Numbered from the stretch's first letter, positions 37,271 through 48,056 are shown. The stretch is 64,000 nucleotides of DNA from Kiritimatiellia bacterium (GCA_012103575.1 WLWN01000001.1:1-64000), one strand, 5' to 3'. Notes: a model not told the origin generated them from the sequence alone. Numbers and translations: made by a program.

Positions 37271-39393
37271 TTAACGAAGCTTATAACTATTCGTTAGGTA
37301 ATCTTTTAGCGTACGTGCAGCGCTAAAAGAAGGAATAATTGTTGCCATACTCTCTTTCATGGCTTCCATCCATTTTATGGGGATTCCTTTTTTTCGGTTT
37401 TCATAATAAAGGGGAATGACCTGGTTGTCTAGTATATCGTAGAAAGAGGCGACATCCTCGTAATCCTGCATTTCTTCATTGTCAAATTCTCGGCCACCAC
37501 CGATGAGCCAGCCATTTTTTTTGGTATAGGCTTCTGGCCACCACCCATCTGCAATACTCAAGTTGAGCGCACCATTCATTGCCGCTTTCATACCGCTTGT
37601 CCCACTCGCTTCACGAGGTCTGCGCGGAGTATTTAGCCATACGTCTACGCCTTGAACTAGGTGTCTAGCAATGCGCATTTCATAGTTTTCAAGGAAAAAT
37701 ATATAGCCTTTTAAATCGGATTGGGAAGCGATATTCACAATCTTTTTGACAATGTCTTGTCCTGGAACATCCGCGGGATGGGCTTTGCCAGAAAAGATGA
37801 TATGTACCGGTCGATGGGCGCAGGTAATAATGCTTTTTAATTGCTGATAGTCTTGAAAAATAAGCCCCGCCCGTTTATAGGTGGCAAACCGGCGCGCAAA
37901 GCCAATCGTGAGAACATGCGGATCTAACATATGGGCCACCTCACGCATCTCGTCAGGACTTTTTCCGTGTCGCGCAAATTGTTCTACGAGACGACTTCGG
38001 ACGAGTTTGATCAGCCGTTCTTTCTGATTATGATGGGCTTGCCATAGGTCATCATCTTTCAACGTTCGGACCGTCTCCCAATAGGCGCTGTCTGTTAAAT
38101 GGTTCTGCCAATCTGAACCCCATTCATCTTCAATTAAAGTCCGTATATCATGTCCAAGCCATGTGGAGACATGAACCCCATTGGTGATGTGTTGAATGGG
38201 TTCATCTTCGACTGTTTGGTCGGGGAAAAGATGATGCCACATATGGGTAGCTACGTCGCTGTGTAGCTTGCTAACTCCATTGGAAGAGCGACTAAAGGGA
38301 AGTGCCAGGGCTGTTAAACTGAACGGCTGATTTTCTCCTTCAGGGTATGATCGGCCTAAATCTAAAAGCTGTTTCGGATCTACCCCCATTGACTTAAATG
38401 TTTTTTGGCCAGTAAAAAATCAAAGGTTTCATTGCCGGCAGGCACCGGGGTGTGCGTGGTGAACACCGTTGTCTTTTTAATTTCCTCTTTTGCTTCCGTC
38501 CACGACAAACCGTCCCGCATATGCTCACGTAACCGTTCAATGAGCAAGAACGCTGAATGGCCTTCATTCATATGCCATACAGAAGGTTCGATGCCTAAAG
38601 CTCTCAACGCTCGAACGCCACCAATACCCAGCACTAATTCCTGGCTCAAACGCATTTCTCGTCCTCGCACATAGAGTTGAGACGTAATGGGTCTATCCGC
38701 AGGATCATTTTCAGGAATGTCTGTATCTAAGAGGTATAGTTTCACGCGGCCCACATTAAGTTCCCATACCTTTACATGGACATCACGCCCAGGGAAGTCG
38801 ATGGGTACGATGAGCTCTCTTCCTGTTTCAGATTGTAAGGGGCGCAGAGGGAGCCGGTAAAAATCGAATTCCTGAAAAACGTGATGCTGGCTTCCATCCG
38901 TATCAATGGCTTGTTGGAAATAGCCCATTTTATAAAGAGGGCCAACACCAACAAAAGGTAAGCCCATGTCACTAGCGGCTTTGGCATGATCCCCTGAGAG
39001 AACACTTAGCCCCCCACAATAGATGCCTAGACTTTCATGAATCCCAAACTCTGTGCTGAAATAAGCGACACTTTTCCCTTTATAGTCGGGAAACATTTTT
39101 TTGAAAGACGTATCGGCTTCAGGATCCATACAGCGATCAAAATCGCGAATGACGCGTCGATAGTCAGACATAAAAACGTGTCCATTTTCTGAAACCGTTT
39201 CCCAATGATGGGGTTCGATGTTGATTAACAACTGGACGGGATTACGGTACGCAGCCCATAGCTGGTTATGAATAGAGGCAAAAAGTCGACGAGCCCGGGG
39301 TGTCCAAGACCACCACATATTATAGGCTAATTCGCGAAGTCGACCGAATTCTTCGGGCACTTCAATATCTGCAACGGGTATAGGATACGCCAT
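37271..39393 (-). pseudogene. glgP: Alpha-glucan (glycogen/maltodextrin) phosphorylase, one-base frameshift
   Basis: Two adjacent frames give an alpha-glucan phosphorylase of about 709 residues. The N-terminal part (to 38380) starts with a DUF3417-type segment (LAYNMWWSWTPRARRLF) and YFSTEFGIHESLGIYCGGLS. The C-terminal part has EASGTSGMKAAMNGALNLS, the PLP region of GT35 enzymes, and GWWPEAY. Gain of one base in the five-C tract near 38383-38387 restores SQWGVDPKQLL. It would release glucose-1-phosphate from alpha-1,4-glucans. The break may be a read error; everything else looks functional. Confidence 0.88.
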
Positions 39394-39551
39394 AGATTAT
39401 TCCTTTTTTTTGATAAAGGCTAACTTGTAATGGGAACAAATATTTTGTGCAAGCTGGAAATAATTGATAATAAAATGGGTTTTTCGCCTCTTTTCGCACT
39501 ACTCTCTTTCGTAATTAGAATTAGGTCGGGGACGGGTCCGATTTGCATAGT

Positions 39552-39830
39552 TCACAATGAGGAGAGTAATTTTTTCACATGATCATGTGAGCCGACAGAA
39601 ACGAATACAACCTCATCCGGTCTCAGGGTAAAAACAAGACGAAGACCTAACCCTATTTTTGCTTCCCAAACTCCCGATGAATGTATCTTGCGAAGGGCAA
39701 CCCCACTATGTTGATGAGCATAACCTATGAATATCGGCAACTTCAGGATTAACTCAAAACAGGTCGATCGATCTTTTTTCTCTAACGCTGGAATCTCCTT
39801 TTGAAAGCGCTCTGTGAGAAAAATCTTCAC
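39552..39830 (-). CDS. RelE/ParE-family toxin
   Basis: A 92-residue protein resembling RelE/ParE-superfamily toxins (MKIFLTERFQKEIPAL, GLRLVFTL, then VFVSVGSHDHVKK). It starts with GTG 39830, overlapping the antitoxin stop as GTGA, the usual coupling of type II antitoxin-toxin operons. RelE members cleave mRNA on the ribosome and ParE members poison gyrase; the sequence does not decide which. The toxin frame is intact while its antitoxin gene is interrupted. Confidence 0.75.
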   Translation of the reverse strand: MKIFLTERFQKEIPALEKKDRSTCFELILKLPIFIGYAHQHSGVALRKIHSSGVWEAKIGLGLRLVFTLRPDEVVFVSVGSHDHVKKLLSSL

Positions 39831-40262
39831 TCTAGAAGACTTTCAACGGCTTGAGAGGGTGAATCAAAGGACGTCAGCTTGCCTTCTATCTTTTCTGACT
39901 CAATGTCTTTCCATAAGCAATCAGCTTGCCTATCAGTCAGGTTTATATTAAAACCTGGATCCGTCAGTTAAACGCGGTTTTCTGCACAAACCATTTGGGC
40001 CAAAAGGAATTACAAAAGAGCCTCGACGCACCCAGCGGGTGCGCCTGCGTTTTTTTGCAACCTTTTGCCTCCAAAGCATTCGCACAGAAATCCCACGTTT
40101 AACTGACGGATCCAGGGAAGAGAAAGATCATCTATCGGAAATAGGAATAATTGCGGCAATGTGCTTTGACCCTCGTATTAGAATGACATCTTTACCAGCA
40201 ATGGCTTCTTGGACCAACATATTCAATTTTGCTTTAGCTTCTTTTAGCGTTGTACAAATCAT
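39827..40262 (-). pseudogene. Phd/YefM-type antitoxin interrupted by palindromic element
   Basis: The 5' part (40262 to 40117) encodes MICTTLKEAKAKLNMLVQEA, a typical Phd/YefM N-terminus, to ISDDLSL. A ribosome-binding site AAAGGAG precedes it. The 3' part (39953 to 39827) encodes LTDRQADCLWKDIE to SPSQAVESLLE and its stop. Between them lies a 163-bp element whose frame here ends in a stop. The N-terminal DNA-binding half is kept and the C-terminal toxin-binding half is separated. The toxin should no longer be neutralised in cis. Confidence 0.8.
39954..40116 (-). mobile_element. 163-bp palindromic MITE-like element, copy 2 (in antitoxin gene)
   Basis: The same length and the same 21-bp inverted ends as copy 1, with a handful of internal substitutions. 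No clear target duplication: the flanks are TTAAA and GAAGA. The 54-codon frame on the minus strand is again fully open, in a different phase from the antitoxin frame. Confidence 0.85.
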
Positions 40263-40954
40263 GAGATTTCTACTCCTTTAAGTCATTATTTAAAATTGGG
40301 ATCTAGTTCAAGGTCCTTACCAATAAACGTAGGCAAACTTTGAAGCCGAAAAAATGGGGCCAAACTGAACATTGAAATGTAAGCTGCATTTTTTATTTGG
40401 AATGTTTCTTTCTGTATTCCTTACAGAGACCCACGGCTTTGAGATTACTCAATTTGATTTTGCCAACCAACAGGTCGTTCATGAATCAGATACAAACGCC
40501 TACTACATTCTGTGTCATGGACAAGTTGTCACCAATATTACAACCCCGATTGATATGGCCTTGGGTCAAGCGAACAGTGGTCAGCTGAAAGGCGCTCGGA
40601 CGAATCATCTTAGCTTCTATTGTGTGTTGTGTGTAGGGATTACCAATCCACTGGATACCGATACCGATGGCATTGACGATGTTTACGAATTGCGTACCCC
40701 CCCTTTAGATCCGTTCAACACCAACGACACGCTTTTAGATTTTGACGATGATCAACTTTCCAATTTGTTCGAATATCAGCGCGGGGGCGATCCAAATGTG
40801 TATACGCCTTTGACCACGATTCATAGTTCCCCGTCTGATGGAGAGGATGGTATTGCTGTAACCCGAGAGACTGTGATTTATTTTTCGAATCCCTTGGCGA
40901 GTAACGCGGTCATTGATGAAACGATTTTTCATGCTGATTTTGGGGGTCAGACCC

Positions 40955-42515
40955 GAATGGCACTAACTTAAGCATAATTTCCTTTTGTTTAACCAATGGC
41001 GATTTCTGTGAGCAGGCACAATCATTTCGTGCCTTGGTTTAGTCAGCAAATGATAGTTTTTTCGTCGTCTCTTTACAGCTCGAGGTTCACTTCTGCCAGG
41101 GCGTTGCCGCAAGGGTCTTTGGGTCATGCTTTCATAGAGCATAAAAATCAAACCGAAACGTTCCTTCCGACTCATTCTCGCTTGATTTAGATTCGGCTCC
41201 CAACTGCGCAAGGCTTGAAGCGAAGTTTTGAAGCTAATTTACCGAACGGGCAAACCAGCCTCTTCAGCCGCCTCATACATGATCCGGCGCATGCAGTTGT
41301 AGGCAATAAAATACATCACCATCTCTTTTCGGATCATTTCCGGGCTCTTGCATCGTAAGATATCCATACCCAGCGTTGTTTTTATATCACGGAAAAAGAG
41401 TTCAACATCCCAACGCCGAAAATACACATCGGCTAAATCTTTGGCAGGGTACTTTTCTGCATCTAATAATGTGGTGACCAGATAGATCACTTTAGATCGA
41501 AAGCCGGGCTGATTGATCGTTATTTTAACTTGGCGTAGCAGCAAGCTAGGGGGAAGGGCTTGAAGATTTTCAGCACTCAGACCGCTTACTTTTAACGGTC
41601 GAACCCATCGAATAAGAAGATCACCCTTTCCTAAATTCTTTACCGCATTAACGGCTTTAACAGGAGGTCTTCGACAGAGACTTATGATGCTATCAATGCC
41701 TCGTTCTGAACGTTCGCATATATCGCGATAACCACAGAAGGCCTTATCTCCCAACAGGATATCGCTCTTTCGAAAGGCATCGATTTGTTGTCGAAGACGG
41801 ATGATCTCGCTGACATGTTTGTTGCTGGTTCGGTAACTAAGCAGGGCTCCGGTATGCAGAGAAAAACAGGCCGTTATTCGTGCTGAAGGCAACCCGCATC
41901 CTGGCTTCTGATGATGTTGTTGAGGCCATTGATCTTGATTGGGCTTTGTATCTGGCATCGATACACCGGTGCTGTCAACCACCACGATCCGATGACCACG
42001 CCAGTTATCGCTAGCACCCATGCTCTCTATCGAATCAACCCCATGAGAATGAATCGTCTTGGAGATCCTCTATCGTTAAATTATTTCTGGCTTTGCAGTA
42101 GGCAGAGGTGGCTGAAGAAGGCAGCTGTAGGCCACGTAGTGCTGCATAAGCCTTAAGTTTTGAACAATTTCTTGACAGCTTCCATCGTCGCTAAGCACTT
42201 GAGCAAGGAAGGCCCAAGACGTATTGCTTTTGCTGAAGATCCGGCGACGACTGTGGGTACCGGACACTGCCGGGGCGAGAAGGGACTCGGGAATAAAAGC
42301 CCCAAAAGCTTCCCCAAGTTGGGTGAACCTTTTTTGCTTGAGAATCCTTACCTCATCGGCAAGTTTCTGTTGCTTTGAACGGGGTTTCCGACGTAGTGTA
42401 TGTACGTGAAACCCTGGGAATATCGGTGTTGTTTTTTGCATGTGCCATTATGGCATTTTCATCCCGTATTTTCAGGGTTTTTATCATGCAAAAGGGGCTT
42501 AAGTTAGTGCCATTC
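40955..42515 (-). mobile_element. IS4-family insertion sequence (1561 bp)
   Basis: The inverted ends are GAATGGCACTAACTTAAG and its complement. An 11-bp target duplication GGGTCAGACCC lies at 40944-40954 and 42516-42526. The transposase is on the minus strand. The length and target size fit the IS4 family. Confidence 0.9.
41239..42441 (-). pseudogene. IS4 transposase, two frameshifts
   Basis: The N-terminal part (from 42441) and the C-terminal part (42021-41239) are joined through a third frame holding TSAYCKARNNL near 42095. The DDE residues are present: VVDSTG, LGDKAFCG, and YFRRWDVELFFRDIKTTLGM, the Y-R-E-K signature of IS4. Two shifts near 42100 and 42040 mean it is probably inactive. 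Confidence 0.85.
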
Positions 42516-43378
42516 GGGTCAGACCCTCACCAGACGCATCCATGTTTTATCGAGCCGAACGAGCGCTACCTTGTTTTATGATGACCCCTTGCCTGCGAGC
42601 GCACGCATACGCGTGACCATGGCCGGAGATACTCTTAATGATGTTTTTGGTCGCGGTATTGATGCTGATGCTGATGGAGTAAGCGGAGGGATCTCCGAGT
42701 TTGATACCTTGAGCTTAACGATTGTTTCTAACACGATTGTATGTGGTCGTGTATTTGCCTCTGAACAGGTTCCGGTGGCAGGGACCAATCAGTGGGTCAA
42801 TAATCCTTTAGAAGGGGTGACGGTGGATGGATTAGAATCCAATGTTTTTGCGATCACAGACAACTTAGGTGATTTTCGACTTGAGCATACGCCGGTCGGC
42901 CGTTTTTTTGTTCATATTAATGGAGTTACCGCCACCTTGTCCGGGGAAATGCTGCGGAAGCAGCTCAGGAGGTGGAGATACCGATCCGGTTTATTTGTTT
43001 TCAGGCGAACAGTATTTGGATGTAACAGACCTAGAAATTAAAGGGCGGGGCATCGATTTTGTTTGGTCTAGAAAATACCGTTCAAAGATTGGTCCAAATA
43101 CAGATTTAGGAAATGGGTGGGATTTCTCTTATAATAATCACATTATTCCCGAAGGGCGTGGTGTTCGGGTGTGTAATGGAGCGACGCGAGATGACTTATA
43201 CCGTCCACGTCCCGATGGGACGTTTGGGTTTAGAGGTTTCTTTAACTCTTTAAAACTGGAAACCAATGGCCTGTACTCGTTGACCGAATCCGATAAAACC
43301 GTTCGCCTTTTTTATCCCACTGGAGAAATGGCCAGCATAACCGATCGCAATGGAAATGTGATCCAATTTGAGGTGGAT

Positions 43379-44559
43379 TGTAAAATTAAATGCCGCAAAA
43401 AATGGACCTGAGAGCTTCTGTTCATGCGGCGATCTCCAAATCGAAACACTCCTGTGCGGGTTTGTATTCTAGGATCTTGCGAGGATAGTTGTTAATCCAT
43501 TTTTCAATCTCACCAATACGGTCGATGGTATATTTTCCGATGTTGTCTCCTTTGGCGACGAAACGACGAACCATACGGTTGGCATTTTCGTTGGAGCCTC
43601 GTTCCCAGGAAGAATACGGGTGAGCATAATAGAGTTTAACACGTCTCTTTTTGCTAAACCCGGAACGTTCCATCTGCTCCACGTCGAGAAACTCGCTCCC
43701 GTTATCGGCTGTAATCGACTTGAACATCGATCTGAATGGGCCAACTCCCGTCGATCTTTCGATCGCTTTGAGGGCCTGCAGAACCGATGCCTGTGTTTTA
43801 TCCGAAAGTTTTCTCACCCTTAGCATTCGGGTCTTTCTTTCTACTAACGTCATTAAAACCGGTTTTGAAGTTCCTTTTCCGCCGACGATCAAATCCAATT
43901 CCCAGTGCCCAGATTCCTCGCGTTTTTCTACGGTTTTAGGTCGTTTTTCGATGCTGGTCCTTCGGGCATGTTGCTTTTTAACCCGCTTAATAGCACGTCT
44001 TTTTCGTTTTATCCGTTTTCGTTTTTCCCATAGGGACTCGTTGCTCACCCCCGGGATGAGACCTTGGTCAATATAGGTATACAGCGTTTTTGTACTCACC
44101 GCTGCAGGTCTCTGCTCTTGTTTAAGCAAAGGAGCAACCACATCGGGTGAGCGTTTGTGAACAAGAATGTGCTCGCTGATAAACACGGCCGTTTCATGAT
44201 GCTTTCCAAGCTTAAGCTCAGGTCCCTTAGCCGTCGCATTTAGATCATGAAGTTCCTGGGCTCGATCACTGCTGTATGCTTTCTTCTTTCGCAGCTCTGT
44301 ATCGAAATGCTCTACCTCCCCACGTTTGATTTCGCGCTCTATGGTTCGACGATGCCTTCCCAGATAGCTGGCTATCTCTAAAGGACGTCCTGGGTTTTTG
44401 AGCATTGTTTCAATCATGATCCGTTCTTTCTGTGTCAAATGCTTGCCTTTTCGGGGATGAATACTACTCTTGATTTGTTCCATGTCTTTCTCCTTTTTTT
44501 GTCTTCTGCCGAGTTTCTAAATCTAGAAGATTTCGGCATGGAACACTCCTGTTTTACAA
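43379..44559 (-). mobile_element. IS30-family insertion sequence 2
   Basis: The bounds are from short inverted ends TTGTAAAA (43379-43386) and TTTTACAA (44552-44559). No target duplication is visible, which suggests a deletion removed the rest of the RHS-like gene. Confidence 0.65.
43422..44483 (-). CDS. IS30-family transposase (intact)
   Basis: A 353-residue transposase: helix-turn-helix (LEIASYLGRHRRTIEREIKRG), then the catalytic core GHWELDLIVGGKG, ITADNGSEFLD and SSWERGSNENANRMVRRF (DDE). It is only distantly similar to the copy at 33273, so the two IS30 elements are different. Confidence 0.92.
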   Translation of the reverse strand: MEQIKSSIHPRKGKHLTQKERIMIETMLKNPGRPLEIASYLGRHRRTIEREIKRGEVEHFDTELRKKKAYSSDRAQELHDLNATAKGPELKLGKHHETAVFISEHILVHKRSPDVVAPLLKQEQRPAAVSTKTLYTYIDQGLIPGVSNESLWEKRKRIKRKRRAIKRVKKQHARRTSIEKRPKTVEKREESGHWELDLIVGGKGTSKPVLMTLVERKTRMLRVRKLSDKTQASVLQALKAIERSTGVGPFRSMFKSITADNGSEFLDVEQMERSGFSKKRRVKLYYAHPYSSWERGSNENANRMVRRFVAKGDNIGKYTIDRIGEIEKWINNYPRKILEYKPAQECFDLEIAA

Positions 44560-44594
44560 TATCTTCTTTTGGGCATTTAATATTACAATTCTCA
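44560..44594 (+). repeat. 35-bp sequence shared with the array junctions
   Basis: These 35 bases, starting TATCTTCTTTTGGGC, are identical to 5004-5038 and 16514-16548 beside the array junctions. Here they touch the end of IS30 copy 2. It could be a remnant of a common ancestral sequence or a recombination partner. Confidence 0.8.
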
Positions 44595-44686
44595 AAATTA
44601 GAAGGGCTCGCTTCGCTTCTTGACAAATGGAAAGGAAGCCCTTTAATGTTAAACAAATTTAACGTTAAAAGGGAGGATTTAAGCAC

Positions 44687-45619
44687 ATGAATATATACAA
44701 CAACATCACCGAAACCGTGTTCAACACCCCGTTGATCCGACTCAATAGAATCGCAGAGAGTGCTTTGGGGAATGTGCTTGTAAAAATGGAGTCTCACAAT
44801 CCTCTGGGAAGCGTAAAAGACCGTATTGGGTTAGCGATGATCGAAGCGGCCGAACAAGAAGGTCAACTGACTTCCGATTCGGTTATCATTGAGCCAACCA
44901 GCGGTAATACAGGTATTGCCCTAGCATTTGTCGCAGCGGCAAAAGGCTATAAGCTGATTCTAACCATGCCTGAAAGCATGAGTCTTGAACGTAGACATCT
45001 CCTACATATCCTCGGGGCCGAGCTGATTCTAACCCCTGCTGACAAGGGAATGCCTGGGGCGGTTGCAAAAGCAGAAGAGCTAACGTCTAACACCCCCAAC
45101 GCGTTTATGCCACAACAATTTAAGAACCCTGCCAATCCGGCTATTCATAAAAAGACCACGGCTGAAGAATTATGGAAAGATACCGACGGGAAAATAGATA
45201 TGATCGTTTCAGGTGTAGGGACAGGAGGAACGATAACTGGTGTTGCTCAGATCCTAAAGGAGCGAAACCCAAATTTCAAGGCGATTGCCGTTGAACCGGT
45301 TAAATCGCCTGTTATTTCGGGGGGTCAACCTGGTCCGCACAAAATACAAGGCATTGGTGCTGGCTTTGTACCTGATGTACTAGCTACTGACCTTATCGAC
45401 GAAATTATTACCGTAACAGAAGAGGATGCAGGGGAAACAGCACGACGTGCCGCTCGTTTAGAAGGGATTTTGTGCGGGATTTCTGCGGGGGCTAATATAT
45501 GGGCGGCCCTACAGGTAGCCCAACGGAAAGAAAATGAAGGAAAAACCATAGCAACGATTGTGTGCGATACCGGTGAACGTTATCTGTCTACCTGGCTTTT
45601 TGATCCAGATAGCTTTTAA
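44687..45619 (+). CDS. cysK: Cysteine synthase A
   Basis: A 310-residue protein of normal CysK length. The PLP lysine lies in NPLGSVKDR (Lys44), the substrate loop is [12 protein letters not shown] and the phosphate-binding loop is [12 protein letters not shown]. The C-terminal [15 protein letters not shown] matches CysK rather than cystathionine beta-synthase. It makes cysteine from O-acetylserine and sulfide. GGGAGG lies about 10 bases before the ATG. It stands alone here, between insertion-sequence remnants. Confidence 0.95.
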   Translation: MNIYNNITETVFNTPLIRLNRIAESALGNVLVKMESHNPLGSVKDRIGLAMIEAAEQEGQLTSDSVIIEPTSGNTGIALAFVAAAKGYKLILTMPESMSLERRHLLHILGAELILTPADKGMPGAVAKAEELTSNTPNAFMPQQFKNPANPAIHKKTTAEELWKDTDGKIDMIVSGVGTGGTITGVAQILKERNPNFKAIAVEPVKSPVISGGQPGPHKIQGIGAGFVPDVLATDLIDEIITVTEEDAGETARRAARLEGILCGISAGANIWAALQVAQRKENEGKTIATIVCDTGERYLSTWLFDPDSF

Positions 45620-45777
45620 CCTAGTCCTCCTCCAAAGTTAAACGCGGGTTCCTGAATCGTTAAGGAAAGGATCTTCTTCTCAAACGTCTGAATGATTCCT
45701 CGCATGTCACGGACCTCTTCCATAAAACAAGAAAAACAGCGCGTAGCCATTGGCATGAGTGGAAGCTTAGAATCTGT

Positions 45778-45975
45778 TCAGGATCTTCTCAAAAGCAAAA
45801 CGATAAATGCAAGAGCGACCATGCCAAGAGAAGACTGAAGCTTGCGTTCGCAGCTTTTCCATAGCCGGCGGCATTTTTCTAACCATGAAAAGCTGCGCTC
45901 TACTACCCACCTTTTGGGAATCCCCGTAAACTTATCAAGTTCATTTCGTTTCGCTATATATAGCCCAAATGCATT
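45778..45975 (-). pseudogene. IS5-family transposase, C-terminal remnant
   Basis: The minus strand reads FTGIPKRWVVERSFSWLEKC, then RRLWKSCERKLQSSLGMVAL, ending at TGA 45778. This is the conserved R-W-V-V-E-R-(T/S)-F-x-W-L C-terminus of IS5-type transposases. The upstream part is missing. Just beyond it, minus-strand 45756-45616 holds a 46-codon frame with no recognisable family; I see nothing else between cysK and this remnant. Confidence 0.8.
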
Positions 45976-46059
45976 CTCTTTCCGTGCAAATGTTCTCCAG
46001 ATGGTTTCAGGAGAACTTTATCGGGATAAATCCGTGAGGTCAGGAAGTCTGAAGTTATT

Positions 46060-46235
46060 TTATAGGATCAGGTGTTGTAGAGGCTGGTTGTAAAACGGTA
46101 GTAGGACAGCGGACAGAACAGTCGGGTATGTTTTGGAGCATTGAAGGAGCTCAATGTATATTGTCTCTGCACTGTTGTATTGCAGGGAAATACATTTGAG
46201 GTCTACTGGGAGCAACAAAGAGCGGCGTACTCGCT
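46060..46235 (+). pseudogene. ISKra4-like transposase, C-terminal remnant
   Basis: VVEAGCKTVVGQRTEQSGMF, then WSIEGAQCILSL, and after a one-base shift FEVYWEQQRAAYS resemble the C-terminus of ISKra4-type transposases. It lies just upstream of the ABC operon. From 46236 to 46365 I see only an AT-rich leader and the AAGGA ribosome-binding site of the next gene. Confidence 0.6.
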
Positions 46236-46365
46236 ATAACTTTGTAACTCACTTGTCCTATACCCCATTGAAAGACACACCTTTTTGTTTTCGTGCATTT
46301 TTGCGCTTTTCGCTCTATCGTTATCTGCGTGATACAGAAGTCTTCGTAATAACTAAGGAAGCTGG

Positions 46366-47313
46366 ATGATTGAAGTTGAAAATTTGAGTAAACACTATGC
46401 AGGAACGTTAGCAGTTAATAATGTGTCTTTTAAGGTTCAACGCGGTGAAGTGGTTGGGTTTCTAGGGCCTAATGGAGCCGGGAAAACGACCATCATGCGT
46501 ATATTATCGGGCTATATTCCTGCAAGTGGGGGACGTGTTGATGTAGGGGGGTGGAGCGTCTTCAAACATTCTATGGAAGTTCGAAAACGTATCGGGTACC
46601 TGCCTGAAGATATGCCGTTATATCCAGAAATGCGTGTAGATGAGTATCTTCTTTTTCGAGCAAAAATAAAGGGGTTGCGTTGGAAAAATCGGCGTCTACG
46701 TATCGCTGAAGTAAAAGATCTTTGTGGTCTTTCGGATGCCGGAAAGAGAATGATAGGTCGACTATCCAAAGGCTATCGTCAACGTGTAGGGCTGGCCGAT
46801 GCGTTGGTGCATAACCCTGAACTTTTGATTTTGGATGAACCCACCATCGGGTTGGATCCTAATCAGATAAGACAAATACGTGAGCTCATCAAAAACTTGG
46901 CTGAACATCATACCATTTTGTTGTCGACCCATATTTTGTCGGAAGCGGAAATGACGTGCCAGCGGGTTATTATACTTCACGAAGGTCGCATTGTGGCCTC
47001 TGATACACCCAACCATCTTTGGGCGCTTATGAAAGGTCATTCCCTGGTTATGGCAGATATTCGCGGTCCACAGGATGATGTGGTTGAAGCGTTGTCTGAG
47101 ATTCCGCATGTGAAAGAAGTCACGGTCGAAAAATGTGAGAAATGGAACCGGGTGCGTATCGTGTCAACAGATGATGTTGATCTTCGTTCTGATGTGTTTG
47201 AAAGGGTGGTAAAAGAGGGGTGGATTTTGCGTGAGCTGAAGCGGGCAGACGGCTCTCTGGAAGATGTGTTTGCGTCGTTAACGCGTGATAGAGGACAAAG
47301 GGAGGCATCATGA
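46366..47313 (+). CDS. ABC transporter ATP-binding protein (GldA-like)
   Basis: A 315-residue protein with Walker A GPNGAGKTT, signature LSKGYRQRVGLADAL, Walker B LLILDEPT and the switch histidine in STHILSEAE. The long C-terminal extension matches the CcmA/GldA/NosF-type exporter ATPases. It overlaps the permease gene by four bases (ATGA) and starts a five-gene cluster with permease, GldG-like, DUF4340 and AsmA-like proteins. In Bacteroidetes GldA-F-G support gliding; in other phyla this set is widespread and of unknown role. No other gliding genes are seen. Confidence 0.9.
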   Translation: MIEVENLSKHYAGTLAVNNVSFKVQRGEVVGFLGPNGAGKTTIMRILSGYIPASGGRVDVGGWSVFKHSMEVRKRIGYLPEDMPLYPEMRVDEYLLFRAKIKGLRWKNRRLRIAEVKDLCGLSDAGKRMIGRLSKGYRQRVGLADALVHNPELLILDEPTIGLDPNQIRQIRELIKNLAEHHTILLSTHILSEAEMTCQRVIILHEGRIVASDTPNHLWALMKGHSLVMADIRGPQDDVVEALSEIPHVKEVTVEKCEKWNRVRIVSTDDVDLRSDVFERVVKEGWILRELKRADGSLEDVFASLTRDRGQREAS

Positions 47314-48056
47314 GAACGTGGTTTGTGCTATGGAAAAAGGAGCTGGCGTCCTATTTCTTTTCGCCGATGGCCTATGTAATGATGATGTTTTTTTTGGCGA
47401 TTATGGGGTTTAGTTTTTGGCTTTTAGCGGTGGCCTTATCGCAAGGCGCTGAATCTACTTCGATCATGACTGCCTTGTTTGGGGACAGTATTTTCTTTTG
47501 GATGTCTATGCTTATTGTTGCTCCTTTGCTTACGATGCGTCTTATCGCAGAAGAAAAACGTTCAGGGACGATTGAAACGCTTATGACGGCGCCTGTATCG
47601 GACGTTTCTGTTGTGCTGGCAAAGTACTTTGGGGCTTTAACGTTTTTTGTTGTGATGTGGTCTCCGACGAGTTTTTATGCATGGTCTTTGATGAAATTTG
47701 CCCCTTTCCCTTCTATTGATTTATGGGTGATGGGGAGTAGCTCTTTAGGCGTCTTTTTAATTGGAGCGTTGTATCTTGCCGCAGGAATTTTTGCGTCTTC
47801 TTTGACGCAAAATCAAATGGGGGCTGCGATGATTTGCTTTGCCGTTCTTTGTTTAGTCTTTTTGTCCGGGTTTATTTCGTATTTTGCACGCACAGGGTTT
47901 ATCCGGGAAATCAGTGCTTATGTTTCTTCTGTTCAGCATATGGGTGAATTTTCACGAGGGGTTCTCGATACCCGTCCCCTTGTTTTTTATGGCACAGCCG
48001 TCGTAGGCCTTTTGTTTGCTACAGTGAAAGTGGTTGAATCCCGTAAATGGAAATAG
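47310..48056 (+). CDS. ABC-2 type permease (GldF-like)
   Basis: A 248-residue protein with six predicted helices and the ABC-2 motif PLLTMRLIAEEKRSGTIETL followed by TAPVSDVSVVLAKY. This is the membrane partner of the ATPase upstream. Length and motifs match the GldF group of DUF3526-free permeases. The next gene begins within a few bases. Confidence 0.88.
   Translation: MRTWFVLWKKELASYFFSPMAYVMMMFFLAIMGFSFWLLAVALSQGAESTSIMTALFGDSIFFWMSMLIVAPLLTMRLIAEEKRSGTIETLMTAPVSDVSVVLAKYFGALTFFVVMWSPTSFYAWSLMKFAPFPSIDLWVMGSSSLGVFLIGALYLAAGIFASSLTQNQMGAAMICFAVLCLVFLSGFISYFARTGFIREISAYVSSVQHMGEFSRGVLDTRPLVFYGTAVVGLLFATVKVVESRKWK

Larger units (their letters stand above)
40372..43378 (+). pseudogene. YD/RHS-like secreted surface protein, split by IS4 and truncated by IS30
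   Basis: The start is TTG 40372 or ATG 40402. A signal peptide (LFGMFLSVFLTETHG) is followed by a TSP3-like Ca-binding segment (DTDTDGIDDVYE, DFDDDQLSNLFEYQ) and an Ig-like domain starting SPSDGEDGIAV. An IS4 copy interrupts the Ig-like domain (40955-42515). After the IS the domain resumes and a carboxypeptidase-like fold follows (NPLEGVTVDGLES). A frameshift near 42940 leads into the RHS/DUF6531 start GGDTDPVYLFSGEQYLDVTD and WSRKYRSKIGPNT. The gene is cut at 43378 by IS30; no YD repeats or toxin tip remain. RHS proteins often deliver toxins between cells; this one is dead. Confidence 0.75.

Noticed and set aside
45616..45756. Small minus-strand gene after cysK
   Set aside because: 46 codons without a recognisable family, overlapping the cysK end; support is too weak to list separately.
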